The position numbers were made by a program, and so were the translations under genes. This document shows positions 49,014 through 61,983 of a stretch of 64,000 bases of DNA, in pieces. This stretch comes from Vanessa cardui (lineage: Eukaryota; Arthropoda; Insecta; Lepidoptera; Nymphalidae). The notes under the pieces were generated by a model. The model saw only the letters and a program-made list of their open reading frames with translations, had not been told where the DNA came from and searched no databases. The stretch lies in contig NC_061126.1 in the NCBI RefSeq assembly GCF_905220365.1, positions 7,130,001 to 7,194,000 on the forward strand, given 5' to 3'. Each line of letters begins with the position of its first letter. The stretch's first letter is position 1.

Positions 49014-51905
49014 TATTCTTCCCCTGTTTCATCTCTATTAAATATAATATATAATCTAAATGAGCCACTGCTGGATTTAAGCTGCTTCACCTCGACAAGA
49101 AGATGAATATGGTATTTTTATTCTCGTTTAAAAAGCACGTTTGATAAGCACGTGTAATTTCAGTAGTGCATCGAGTTGCTTATAGTTCAACCCGCGGTCT
49201 CTTGTTAAGATACAGTAATTTTCCACTGGTCATAATAAACGGATTACACGGATTTTAATAAAATTTAACCATTTTTAGTGATTACTATTATTTAAATATA
49301 CTATAAAACCATTTTTCTTATTATATGAAATAGTGAAGTATTTAATAAGAGAAAATGTATCAAAATGACGATTTAAAAAAGCGTACAATTCGAAAGATAT
49401 CTTGTTGGAATTATATTATGGATAAGGCGTGTTAAAATGATCACTTTATTGTCTTACAGCAAAAGTAACTTTTGTTCTAAACCGTTTATACAGGAAGCAA
49501 GTAACTTACCTCGCTCAAACGCCGTATCTTATAAAGTTTACGTCATCATAATATTGTCTGTCAGAGACAGTTGGGTCGGTTTATACATTTAAAGTAGCTG
49601 AGGAAACTACATAGAAAATTAAGGATAGTTTGTTCGTTAAAACTTAAGGGCTTCACGGGAAGTATTGAATATTTAAATTAGAAAAACGTAACTGACGATA
49701 GAAGCAGAATTGTAAAACATACGAGTACACGAATAATTAATGCACTTACTGAACTAAAACCAAGATTAAATATAGATTTATTATAGAAAAAATATCCGTC
49801 AATTGAAGGAAAGAAAATTACAAAAAGGTACAATTCTTGTAATGAGTAGAAAGAAATAAATTAATTCCATTTTACACAAGAGCGCTTTAAAGTAAGGAGG
49901 CGATTTCCTACGGTGCGAGAAATACGCCGTGAAATTAACTTCTGGATTCAGTTCACACTGGACACTTCAGGTACGAAAGATAAACGACTAAATTGTAATT
50001 AACTCACTAGATATACTGTAGGTAGACTATATTGATGCTCTTATAACTAGCCATACTTTTTTGTTTGATGCGTTAAAACTGATATTTGATTTTCAAAATT
50101 CCTCTTTTAATTACAATTCATGTTCACGACACATTAGTTGTGAAAGTCAGTAATGGTTACAAAATAAATAATAAAATTAAAATACATATACTGTATAAAA
50201 TAATAATAATAATTTAAATGTATGTATTATAGATATCAAGAGATAGAATTGTAAATCTATATTATAGTATTAGTAATCGATATGTAACTTTAAGACTGAA
50301 TACTTAAATAATCTATGAGTAATAAAGTATATGTGCACTCATCTATATGATGTTAAGAACTTTCACATGTGTGTACGCATTCAGTAAAGTTCATAGGATT
50401 CTATGCACTCTGATGCATAAGATGCATCTCGAGCAGTTAGGAGTTAGCTTCGCCAGTCCTTTCCAACCGTAATTATAATTTATATCTGTATGTGTTTTGT
50501 GCAAGGTGGTAGTTAGGTAGTAAGGTAATATAAGATAATTTTAAATAACAATTTTATCATTGTCATTTAATTATTCTAAACGTTGTTAATTTATTTTGTT
50601 GTGCATGAACACAATATGTAACGAAAGCAATACTGTTTGACACGGGTATCAAACAAAACTTCTCATATTTTTCGATTGTGAGTACTTACAATGAGGTGGC
50701 CCTTTTGCCTATTTGGCTACTTGTTCTAAATTTTTAAATATTACTAAATGGGTACACTGTGCATATGCTATCGTTGTAACAATGCCTTACAACGACCTCA
50801 AGATATTTTACAATAAACTAATCTTATTTTTAAGAAATTTCAGTAACAGTCCCCCAAAATTTTAAGTTAGTGATTGTTAGTCTTAACAGTCCCGCATCTA
50901 AAAGACACGTACACCCGATGGCTTATGAGAGTAAGGAATTAAAGCCTCTAGTGTTTATGCACACATTATTGGACCTCAGAGAATAACAGCCGTAACTCAA
51001 ATCAGCATTAAATCATTGCTGTTATTTTTTATAAAATGTATAATAAACGTTCACTGTAACTTTATAGTTATGTACTTAATACTGCTATTTAATTCAGAAG
51101 AATAATCACACGAAGTACACTTTAGTCGAAAATGTAAAGCATTAAATATAGACTTGTCTAGTATGGTGTTTCGAAAGTTCTTAAGATACATCTTTATAAA
51201 ATCAACTCGAAAATAATAATTATTATTTTAAAAACGTCGTAACTTTTAAATTTATAGGACGTCCTTTAGTTACTGCTTTTATCATGTGACATTCCTTGAT
51301 GTTATGCCAAGTAAATGATACATCACATAAGGCTATGTATATGGTGCATCATTTTTTAATTTATTTCTTGGTAATCCAATAGGATTATGACATTATTTAT
51401 AATACAAACGATAAAATAAATCTGCTATCAAAAAGACGTTTAAGTTAAAGACGAAAGCGATCAGCCGTAAGTGTCAGATTGTTCTTGACGTAACTTCACG
51501 TCGGCTGGCGTTCATAAAAAAGACAATTTCCCTTATTGCCGCAATCTGTTACACATGTTCCCAGCACGGTTATGTCTACAGCAGCCCTCATAAACGACAA
51601 AGTAAACCATAATTTATTACGCGAATTTAGGGTCAAACATTGGGCTCGTAAATTCCTTTAGTTGGTATATTATTGCTATCGTTCCGCAATGCTGGACTTA
51701 AGAGGAGCTAGAAATGTGTGAGTAATGTTTGTTTAATTTACTGAAATTATTTTTATTTACCGGACGTACTTTTACTTTTTTCATTCTGACAAATAATATT
51801 TTGATGTTTTATTGTTGATATGTCATAATACCACTTAAATGTGACACACGTTAATAACGAGTGTATTTATTAACAATCAATTGCAATTCTTCGTATCCAT
51901 GAGGT
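49014..51905. other. AT-rich DNA
   Basis: The only notable part is a GC-elevated stretch at 51470-51660. No gene or repeat was recognised. Confidence 0.55.
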
Positions 51906-51920
51906 AATGATGACTATTTA

Positions 51921-52038
51921 AAGTAAAAGTAAAGTAAAAGCCCGTAAATTTTCCACTGCTGCGATAAGGCCCCCCTCTTCTATTAAGGAGAGGGTTTTGG
52001 AACATATTCCACCACGCTGTTCCAATGCGGGTTAGTGG
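51921..52038 (-). mobile_element. tRNA-derived SINE, 5'-truncated, 15-bp target-site duplication
   Basis: Only the last part of the SINE is present (minus strand, from TTCCACTAACCCGCATTGG to the TTTAC-type tail). It is bracketed by a perfect 15-bp duplication AATGATGACTATTTA at 51906-51920 and 52039-52053. The truncation therefore happened during insertion, as in target-primed reverse transcription. Confidence 0.93.
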
Positions 52039-52214
52039 AATGATGACTATTTATGTTTCATTAATTAAACACTGTATTTTCCAAAAAATATATATACTCT
52101 TTGTAAAGTGTAATAATAATAAAAAAAAACTTTGCAATATTATATTTTCGAATAGATAATAAATGCATATATATACAAATGCAATCCGTTTGGATTTAAT
52201 GTCATATATATAGA

Positions 52215-52372
52215 CGGTCTGGCAAATAGGCTGATGGTTATATTGACGACTGCCCGTGAAAATCGGTACTTTATGAGATATGAAATAATCCTTCCTCATA
52301 TGACCAATGCGCCAATCTTGCAAATAAAGATGCCATATCCCTTGTGCCTGTCGCCACACTGGCATACTCAAT
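52215..52372 (-). mobile_element. Poly-A SINE-like retroposon, diverged minus-strand copy
   Basis: Read on the minus strand, GAGTATGCCAGTGTGGCGAC, CAGGCACAAGGGATATGGCA and ACTTTCCTC-like family landmarks run into a final CTATTTGCCAGACCGTC. The 106-residue frame on this strand (52051-52371) is this repeat, not a gene. Confidence 0.6.
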
Positions 52373-54060
52373 AATTAATATGGATTTTCAAAAAATCAAT
52401 TAATAAATAATAGAATTTTTTACAAATTACAATAAAAATTTTATGATCGACCGTATGGTAAATTATTTAAAATAAATAGCGACGGAAACTAACCTTTTGA
52501 AACTAAAAATTTTGACCACCGTGACAACCTAAGATGAATTCCCCTTGCTTTTACTACGTCTGAAAGGTGACGTCACTTCCTTAAACACTCAGTTATCGTT
52601 CTGCAATATTATTTATATAAACTGACTTCGAAAAAAATAAAATATACACTAAAAAGCGAAGGAATGACACAATTGGGTTTTTATTAAAAGGTTTTTTATT
52701 GAAGGCAACGACTTAAAATTGAATAGCTTTATAGAACATATATAACTCTTTGATAAAAAACCCAATTGAGTTATTTCAGTTTTAGTGCGTTTTTGAAGTT
52801 AGCGTTATTTTTGTCCTTCTTTTTAAAGGCGTTAGAGAGAGTTGTTACGTAGGCTAACGTTTTCTAGAATATTATAACAACAATTGAAACCAGCTGATAA
52901 CAATTTGCTTTTTAATTTTTATTGCCTTACGTTCACTTATATAAAAAATTAAATGTCTTTACACTTTGTCATACATATATAAATACGAAAAATTAACAAA
53001 CATGTAATAATAAAATATAAACTGTAAATAAATATCTGCAAAGGTGGATATTTGTTTCTTTAGTATTTCATAACTGTTCTATAAAAATAACATTTAAGCA
53101 TTTAAGAATCTTTAACAATAACTTAATATGTCTACGCTTCACTTGAGTATTATTTTATGCCAAGAAGAATACTATTATCTTCTTCTTTGAAAACAATTGA
53201 AGATTTTTGTATTTCATTCTAAAAATAACGAGTTTCATATAAAAGCAACTTCGTTGAACCCGAGATGGCTCTAACGACCGACACGCAACATGAGAAATGT
53301 AAGTATCTCCCTGAAAAATACTACCTAAACTTTTGAAAGTCTGAAACATAGCTCTTCTTTTATTCATGCTCTGACATGTGCCGTTTTCTCCGTTGTATAC
53401 AGGCTTTCTTTCCTAACAAAATAAACAACATTTTGCTTTGAGTTAGGTCCTTTGAAAATGTTACATGTTTCATGAAAGAGTTCTTACACTAGTTCGTATT
53501 TATATTATTAAAGAATAATACGATGTTATTGATTTAGAACTCCAGTTTATATTATATTAATAAATCTATCGAAGAATCTATATTTCTATCTAGGTGGAGG
53601 ATAAACGAGTTTGTCTTCACACATCTTAGAACATTTTAAGATCATCCCCACCACTTGATTTGTGTAGGCCGTACCCTTTTGTCACTAAAAACTCTATCTA
53701 TCTCCGTCTGGCATGGAAAAATTCAAACATTTTCCAGCGTTCCGTATCATGTTCACTTTTTTGTCAATCTTTTGATCACTACCTTCTGAATAGCGTTACA
53801 AAGTTTAATTTTCTGTGAAACAATTTGTTACATTCATCCTTTTGTAACTCCGTTCCGTAAAGCGTTATTTGAAAGTGGTAACAAACGATACAAAAAATGA
53901 TTAGCTTCAAACGACTTTGAACTTTAAATATGATATTCTTTAAGTCGAATTTGCATTGTTCAAAACAAGTCTTATGTGATATTTCGAATCGTAGCGGTGA
54001 GTAGAAAACTTGAAAGGTAGGCCAGCGGGATCATGTTGACTGTGGTTCCCAGTGAAACAT
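52373..54060. other. AT-rich DNA upstream of the candidate promoter
   Basis: No gene recognised; the frame at 53155-53367 is unconvincing. Confidence 0.55.
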
Positions 54061-54071
54061 GCCTTCAGACT

Positions 54072-54105
54072 TCAGTCGCGCCGCGCACCTTGTACCGCAT
54101 AGACG
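54072..54105 (+). promoter_or_regulatory. Candidate TATA-less core promoter: Initiator + DPE
   Basis: TCAGTC at 54072-54077 matches the arthropod Initiator TCAKTY with A+1 at 54074. AGACG at 54101-54105 matches the DPE consensus RGWYV at exactly +28 to +32. Positions +19 to +26 also match six of ten MTE consensus places. No TATA box is visible upstream, as expected for DPE promoters. The site lies in a GC-rich block (about 54060-54106) in AT-rich DNA. A possible first exon would run to TAG|GTACGT at 54313/54314. Linking it to the exon at 61904 is inference. Confidence 0.45.
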
Positions 54106-56280
54106 GGATTTAAGACCTATTTTTCGTGAAATGGCGGGAACTTTACGACAATGCTCAAACTTTTAGCTACGGTTAAAATATTCTTGTAAAAAAATCTCAA
54201 GCATATTTGCGTTTCAGAAAACAGTTTAGTTAGTATTTGTATTAGGTTTAAACTGATATCAGTGTTTTAAAATGTATAAAACTTGTCTTGAGAAACCGGC
54301 GTATTTGAAATAGGTACGTACGATTTTTTTTTAATTGTTAATAATTTTGATAGTCAATTTAGTTATACACATATTATGACTATATCCTGTTACACGCAAT
54401 AAAAAAATATTAATCCTCTATTTTTACGATAGAAGTAAATTGGTTTCTTTGGTTATTCGAGTTAATTTATGTACAATGAAATAACTTCAAAATAATTATG
54501 ATAATATTCTAAAATAAAACGTTAATTATTGAAGACTATCTATATGAATAATGATACATTTTTACTTATATACTTTACTGTAATTTTAAATATTTTTATA
54601 ACTTGGAAAACTTTTCCGTCAAATTGAAAAAATACAAATATCTTCTATTTTTTAATATAATTATACCAAGAACAATAAACATAAAATAAATAAAATCTTT
54701 CCTATATTTATCAAACAATTATTAATTTAAAAAATACTTAGAAAAACTACTTACGTCATATTTTTTAAATTACCTTTTCAATGCAATATTTTGTAATCTT
54801 TTTCACTGAAATATTAAGTTTTTAAATTTAATTTACATCTGGTTAACATTTCATGATATCTATTTTAATTCAATAAAACATAAAACGCCTAACTGAAACC
54901 AATTTGGAATGTACTCGATGGTAAATCGATTGTAATACTCGGAACTAATTCAAAATGTATCAATCGCAGCCATAATTTTAAATAGGCAGATGCCAAATCC
55001 CCGTGGAAATAATATTCGGCCGAATGAAAATTCCGACCGATGCATTTGGTATCGTGAACGCCGCTCCGAGGATTTAATTCCCTAGACTGTTGCGAATCGG
55101 TGCATGTTTTTTCATTAAAACGCATTCAATACAACGACGACGTGGCTTTGAAAAAGCGAACCTTTTCAAAAAATATTTCCCTGACATTCCACTCCGCTCT
55201 GCTTCCATTCTGCTCACGGCTTTTAGCATAATGTTATTGACATTTTTTGTAACCCTGCTGCTTAATAATTCTAGTGAATACGTTTAAGTTGTTTTATTTA
55301 TTTAATTACAAGTACCTTTATTAGTTTTACGCAAATTGTAATCAAATTTTTACTTGTAAGTTTTTATTAGAAATTAATTGACAACATTGTACAATTCACT
55401 TATGAAATAATTGATACGAATGAAATGATCTTTGATCATCCAATTAGCATTATTAAAAAAGGAATTAGAAGCCGTAAGTTCTGCTTTTCTACATAGCATC
55501 AATCAAAGTCACTTTCTGCCACGCTTAGATCTATTAAACTACGCAACGGATTGTAATGCAGTTTTCACGAATAAACAGAGATTTAAAAGGATAATTTATA
55601 AGACATATGTATAAAAAGATTATTAATTATTTTTGTATTTAATCGTAAATGTTCTTAAGTATAATATTGAACCCGTGTGAAACGAGTTGCTAGTATTTAA
55701 TAAAGCCAAGTAAGATCAAACCGTAAAACGTCAATAAATTATTCGCCATGTAAAAAAAAGAACGCCCAAGCAATCAACACATCAAGGACACGTGTGACGG
55801 CTTACACCGTAAAAGTTTACATAAATCTATGTCGTAAAGAGGACGAATGACGCAAATTAAATTAAATTATACATAGTTTTAATTTATACAGATACGTGTA
55901 TGTATATCCTCAATATTAGATACATTGAGGTATTGTACAATCGAACAATTTACCACAATAAAGTCATGTTGCAATTTTATAGCACGATATTAACACACAC
56001 ATTACATACAAATTTCAGTAGATTTGAATTCATACTACTATCTTGCATCCAATTACGCGTAATTACGAATAAATGCGACAGCCGCGATAAACTTTTATGT
56101 GCACATAGAACTGAGCAATGTGTACGCTTTTCATTGAAACCTGGACGCCGACCGCGGCTTTTATAATCTATAAAATCATATAACTTTAATTTACCCAACG
56201 TATACATTTGATGTATTAATAAATTAGTGATCTTGTTTAAATTTACAGAAGCATAATTACAATTTTTAATATCTGATTCG
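54106..56280. other. Candidate first exon and intron start
   Basis: If 54074 is a start site, a donor TAG|GTACGT at 54313/54314 would close exon 1. GC-elevated blocks follow at 54890-55220 (with the 12-bp palindrome ATTCGGCCGAAT near 55014) and 56070-56160. No coding exon recognised. Confidence 0.35.
55666..55694 (-). repeat. Remnant of RTE-like ACTAG end
   Basis: GAACCCGTGTGAAACGAGTT GCTAGTA is a diverged reverse complement of the ACTAGC...CGGGT start of the family. Only this piece is visible. Confidence 0.3.
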
Positions 56281-56512
56281 ATTCTACCGCCAAATAACAG
56301 TACTCAGTATTGTTGTGTTCCGGTTTGAAGGGTGAGTGAGCCAGTGCAACTACAGGCACATGGGACATAACATCTTAGTTCCCAAGGTTGGTGGTACATT
56401 GACGATGTAAGAAATAGTTAGTATTATTTTCAGCGTCATTGCCTATGGGTGATGGTGACCACTTACCATCAGGTGGCCCATATGCTGGTCCGCCAACCTA
56501 TAACATAAAAAA
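56281..56512 (+). mobile_element. Poly-A SINE-like retroposon, 5'-truncated
   Basis: It begins abruptly at ATTCTACCGCCAAATAACAG and is otherwise intact to CCGCCAACCTATAAC and an A-rich tail. It is close to the reference in sequence, so it is a younger, 5'-truncated copy. Confidence 0.88.
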
Positions 56513-56524
56513 CAAGATTATATT

Positions 56525-56672
56525 TATGTTATATTATAAATGTGAAAGTAATTCTGTCTGTCTGTCGCTGAGCTGAATTTGATGTAATTTGGTATGAAGC
56601 AAATTTGAACTCCAAGAAAGGACAGACATGACAACCAATACCATAAGGCGCAAGCGAAGCCGCGGATGTCTA
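56525..56672 (-). repeat. RTE-like LINE end, old fragment
   Basis: ATATTATAAATGTGAAAGTA, a CTGTCTGTCTGTC run, GAACTCCAAGAAAGGACAG and CAAGCGAAGCCGCGGATG are in the same order as at 40434. It directly follows the poly-A retroposon ending at 56512. Confidence 0.65.
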
Positions 56673-57615
56673 CTTGTAATAAAATACTTTGACGTTTTTT
56701 TAATGACGACAGAAAATAGTCACACATGTATCTTAACTAAATCTGTTCCGTGCAAGCACTACTGTTTACGGAAGTTCTTAAATGTGTACAAATATTAAAA
56801 TTGTGAAAATAACTGCATGTTGGAGTTGCGGTCTATGTTCCGGAATACGGCTTGAGCCTATGATACTCCAAAAATCTAGAGCTTAAAAACACCAAAGCTA
56901 CAAACGGCACCTTCATATAATTCGATCCGACTAATTGAGGATAAAATATTTTTAATGTACGATCCAACACTGAAGAAACAAAAAAGAAAAAAAAAAAATT
57001 AACACATTGACACTAGCTTACCTTTTTGTATTCGCTATCGTACGTAAGCTAAATAGTTTAAAATTAACTGAGGTAATAAAACATCCGAATAAATTAAAAT
57101 TTCAAGTTGTTATTGGCGAAACATAGTAAAAGTTTACAATGTAAAATTAATATTTGCTTTGATATTAGATCGGAAATCACTGTCAAAGTACTCTTCAAGT
57201 ATTCCCGATTAATAAGATTATATATATCGCCGTATACCTGTTATACATAATTAAATTTACAATACATTATAACTAACATGCTATCTACCTATACCTTCAC
57301 CACACTGATAAGGGGTCCCTTACTCGCAGGTTGAAACAGTGTTTAATTTTGATTGTTTAATTCTTCATGGTATTAATCAATCTCAATTGTATTTAAAGTT
57401 GAATTATTAATTTGAAGAGATACTTAATTTTTCCAAGCTGCATGCTGCAATCGCACTAGTCGATTTTAGTGAATCAACTATTAAATTGATAGCGGTTTGA
57501 ATCGTCGGGAGATACTTTTAATTAAATCGAAGCAACAAAATCGATTTCATAAAACTGTATAGAATCATTTTTAGTTGCATTTTTCAAATTGTGTTGCTTT
57601 ACATACCAACTCCGT
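56673..57615. other. AT-rich non-coding DNA
   Basis: Nothing recognised between two retroposons. Confidence 0.6.
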
Positions 57616-57872
57616 GGTTGAGCTTTGTGCAAGCCCGTGTGGATGGTACCACCCACGCCTCGCATAGTTTACCGACAAACAGCAATACTTAGTATCGTTT
57701 TATTCCGGTTTGAAGGATGAGTAAACCAATGTAACTACACTCATAAGGGACATAGCATCTTAATTCCCAAGATATCGCTATGCTGATGAATGGTATGGTT
57801 AATATATCAATCAGTGCCAAAGTCTTTGTGTGTTGACCACTTATCATCAGGTGGCTTCATATTTAAAAAAAA
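57616..57872 (+). mobile_element. Poly-A SINE-like retroposon, diverged
   Basis: It contains GAGCTTTGTGCAAGCCCGTG, TATTCCGGTTTGAAGGATGA, CATAAGGGACATAGCATCTT and CACTTATCATCAGGTGGC in order. It ends in an A-rich tail and lacks the last CGTCCGCCAACC block. Confidence 0.78.
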
Positions 57873-58031
57873 TAAAACAAGCAAAATCAAGCCATTTACA
57901 TCAATCCACTATTAATATTTTTAATCGTCGACTGAGGGATCTCCTATTGCTCAGCTTATAATAAAAATACCCCGAGGGAGTCAAACGTAGAATAACTGAT
58001 ATATAGTGAAGTAATAAACACGATTATTAAT

Positions 58032-59215
58032 GAACTAGCGACCCGCCCGGCTTCGCACGGGTGGAATACTGATACTAAATATACTACAGCATTTGTTTGA
58101 TAACGACATCACATTGCAAACTTCTAAAATTATCAGTGTTTCTTTACTATATTGTACATGTATTATATACACAAACCTTCCCCTTGCACTATCTGTTAAA
58201 AAAAAACCTTCAGCCAAGGAGACCCCATAGTATATGTATCAAAAAAATATACGACACAATTTAAGATTATCACCTCTAAAATTATCAGTGTTTATCTACT
58301 ATATTGTTCACGTATTATAATATACAAAATCATTCTCTTTAAATCACTCATTCACTCATACTGTGCAGTGATAAAAAAATGTACAATATACACAGTTTTC
58401 ACTCGTTAGGAAACACAAAACGCTATGTCCCTGCGTTTTAAAACTGTAATATCTTCGAAAATATTCATTTAAACTACATGCTGTAAGGGACCATATTTAT
58501 CTATATTGAATGCACAATTTATTTAGGGTAACTAATTGGATAAGGATTAATGCTATATTGCTTAAAATCGCTTCGAAAATAAGCCATTTTTTCTCGTAAA
58601 AATAAAAGATAAAAAAAAGTTTATTGTGGGTTATCTTTAAGAGATAGAGTCGAGATGGCCCAGTGGTTAGAACGCGTGCATCTTAACCGATGATTGCGGG
58701 TTCAAACCCAGGAAAGCAACGCTGATTTTTTTTCAAATTTCATAGAAATTCTGCCACATGTGTATTCCACCAACCCGCATGGGAACACCGTGGTGGAATA
58801 TGTTCCAAACCTTCTCCTCAAAGGGAGAGGAGGCCTTTAGCCCAGCAGTGGGAATTTACAGGCTGCTGTTGTTTAAGAGATGGACATATACCATCGCGTA
58901 TTTTTTTGTAGACATTTTTGAGGTATACAATTCAGTAGTACATTATTTTGATCTATCTCGTAGGGTTCAGCCAGCGATTACAATGTGAGCGCAAAAAAAT
59001 TCAAAAATTTACGACATCACATGAGAAACTTTAAAAATTATCAGTGTTACTTAACTATATTGTCTATGTATTATATATAAAAACCTTCCTCTCGAATCAC
59101 TCTATCTATTAAAAAACCGCATTAAAATCCGTTGCGTAGTTTTAAAGATTTAAGCGTACAAAGGGACATAGGGACAGAAAAAGTAACTTTGTTTTATACT
59201 ATGTAAAGATATAAC
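58032..59215 (+). repeat. RTE-like LINE end with repeated modules, hosting a nested SINE
   Basis: It opens ACTAGCGACCCGCCCGGCTT. A CTAAAATTATCAGTGTTT module recurs near 58125, 58276 and (diverged) 59032, so the element has grown by internal duplication. It ends near ACTTTGTTTTATACTATG. The tRNA-SINE 58646-58871 interrupts it. Confidence 0.7.
58646..58871 (+). mobile_element. tRNA-derived SINE nested in an RTE-like repeat, 10-bp target-site duplication
   Basis: It is flanked by TTTAAGAGAT at 58636-58645 and 58872-58881. The head with A and B boxes is intact. The middle (from the B-box region to CAAATTTCATAG) is deleted, and the 3' body with a short TTG-type tail is intact. The surrounding sequence continues across the insertion just as in the related repeat at 23870. 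Confidence 0.92.
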
Positions 59216-61903
59216 ATTGGATGTTTTCCACAACTAACTAATATTTATGCATTTACTTATTTATAGGCACGGCCTTCATAGCATTAGGCCATACTTCGCC
59301 AACAACTTCCTATTCTTAAAAAAACCAACCCTTACTCTTTTGTTGCTTGTAAAAAAGACAAATAAATGAAGGAAAACAAGGAAATTTTCATCTATTATTT
59401 AAGTAAAGATTGTGATTCTGTAACAATACAATAAATGCCCTTTATGACTAAGATCAAAACTAATAAAAAACTTTTTACCTATGGTATGTAAGTATTACCT
59501 GTCAATATTTTTTAAGCTTTTTTTTGGTCAGAGCTGTCGACTGTCAACCTGTTAATCTGGTCAAACTTTAAAAAATCAACAGTCAACTTAAATTAACAAT
59601 GATATATGAACTTATTGATTTTACAATTATACGTAATAATATAAACGATCTATGATAAGGTATTAAACAAACAAGTATATGTCGTCTTTGTTATTATACA
59701 AACAAGTATTACAATCTTAGCTGTGCCGCTTATAGTTGACGGTTTCGTTGCGGTCGTTTTGACACCCTCAGCTCCCATTAGTAAACCGTGAAGCAGGGTT
59801 AATGACCGGTTCGCGTGATACCACACAACTTCACGCTTATTTATACGATGAAGCGAACCAACGTAGGACCTTACATCCAAGTGTTACAACACTGCTACCT
59901 ATCAAATTTCCATTATCAGCAAGTTTCAAGCGATAACTTATGTAGACACAAATCTCCGCTTTTACGAAATTATTACTGTAACAACTTTTGAAGTAGCAAT
60001 TAGTTATGAATTCGTTACAAGCCCACCTTATCGGTCGTTATTTTACATCTTTATAGTGATTTCTGTTATATCATTGTTGGTATGTTTGTAAATGTTTTTG
60101 TAGGAAGACTGCGATGCATATTATTTATTACATTCGTTACCACATGCATAGAAAGCGTTGCTCTCCCGTGAAGCACTGTTAGGTAAATACATTCTTTGAA
60201 TTTATGTGTCTAACTTGTAATTTGGCAGAGCCATGATTTTATTATTGTGATATCTTGAAAAATAGAAATAACTGACCCAATATTTTGTTTACAATTTTAT
60301 TTTTTTAATAATTGCTTACTGTGCTCATCTTATCTATCTACTCGTTAATAATATAAACAGACGCATTTCAACTTTTATTATATTCACAATGCCTTTACTA
60401 ACTACGGATATATCACTGTTTATATATCGCTCTAAGTTAAAAATCAAGACGCTGACGTAATATAATTAGTCATTGCCAAAGTCACTGATTGTATGAATAA
60501 TTAAAAAAAAGTTATCATGAACGTTTTTATATTTTAAAGTTGTATAAAATTTGTTTAAAATAGAAATTTTCTAATAACGTGGGTTAGCTTAAGTAGACAC
60601 TTGTCATTTTATCATTTTTTCCAGTGCAATAACCTATATAAAATGTAATAAAATAGTATATAATAATTAATTATTATATACGTCCTAATCATTATATTAA
60701 AAAATGTAAAATTAATACAAAAACGCTAATCTTTATAAATGCAACAATCTCCTTTACATTTAACTGAGTACATTTAGATTTTTCTGTTTCCGTTTACAAT
60801 TTTTATAAATCGAGTTTAATTCTCACGAAAAATCGACACTAAATTCTTCACTTGGAGCTAAATTATTTTTAATTATTTAGAATCAATACATAATCAATCA
60901 TTTGATTTTCGATAATATCATCTCACAGAAGTTAATTTACGACCTGTAATTTTTATATGGAAATTAATGAAACTACGATTTAAATCAAATAAGTAATTAG
61001 ATTTACATGTAATAAATATCAAATAAAAAATTCACAATTCTATATTAATCCCATAAAGCAACTCTTCGAATCGTAACGTTTCGTGTTGGAATCGCGCCTG
61101 CATTAATTTATAAAGGCTATGAAGGATTTATGAATGCTGCGCCAATTTTGCAACAGACGTACGCGAATGCAAAAATGTTTCTATTTATTGAATAAATTCG
61201 GCAATAAATGTACTTGCAAGAGTAAACACTGGGTTCCGTACGAGCTACGTTTAAATTAAACAAAACTGTTTTTGTGGTCACTTTACCGTATACATACATT
61301 TTAAATGAATAATATTAATCATATACCAATGTTGTTGGAATAGAAGTTGCTGATGTAATACTTAGTTACAATTGAGTTATCTGTATTTTTCAGTAATCAA
61401 ATTCGGTTTAATATAAATATAATTTTCGTGATAAAACAACGTACATTTTTGGCCCCTTCTTTCCACTTAATGACAAAACATACTTTCAAAGAGAAAATTC
61501 ACATACATGCTATTGTCCAACATGATATGTTCAAATTACGGAATCAATATCATATTTCATAAAATATATTATCAATTTAATGAAATATATATTTTTCGCA
61601 AACTGCCTGTATAACCATGTTTTAAATATTTAATTTTATCCGTAATATAGAACGAGTGATTTTATTTTAATAGTACTTTAATTTATTGCGTTGGAAAATA
61701 AAATGTTGACATAATTATGCGCTCGCATTTATGTTCGTTCATTAATATTAATTGTTTTATTATAAAAAAAAATGATGCTCGTGCTAACGAGTACACGTGA
61801 AACTGAAACATTTTAGCAAAACAACGTTACATGTGTAATCATTGCATTGAAATTAGTCATATTTATTAATAATTTTGTAACAACAATTATTATTTTGTTG
61901 CAG
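59216..61903. other. AT-rich DNA directly upstream of the signal-peptide exon
   Basis: Free of recognisable retroposons. GC-elevated blocks at 59700-59890 and 61070-61245 (with GTAAACA, a forkhead-type core) and a 26-bp palindrome at 60656-60681. The absence of insertions is consistent with retained intronic regulatory DNA. Confidence 0.4.
59805..59846 (-). promoter_or_regulatory. Weak candidate minus-strand TATA promoter
   Basis: TATAAATA at 59845-59838 (minus) is followed by TATCACG with its A about 30 nt from the first T. The Initiator match is partial and no exon is evident downstream (a frame to 59650 has no known domain). Confidence 0.2.
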
Positions 61904-61911
61904 GTGACAGT

Positions 61912-61956
61912 ATGAAACGGAGCAACGAGTTATGTTTTCGACACCCTCAACTATAA
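61912..61956 (+). promoter_or_regulatory. Upstream ORF 1 in 5' UTR (14 codons)
   Basis: ATG at 61912 has A at -3 (CAGTATGA). The frame encodes MKRSNELCFRHPQL and stops at TAA 61954-61956, 115 nt before the main ATG. A good start context makes it likely to capture scanning ribosomes if the exon is transcribed as proposed. Confidence 0.5.
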
Positions 61957-61983
61957 GATTTGATTTAGTCTGAATTATTGACC

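Noticed and set aside
54434..54460. TCTTTGGTTAT resembling the 5' part of miR-9
   Set aside because: The match stops after 11 bases and no complementary arm forms a hairpin nearby.
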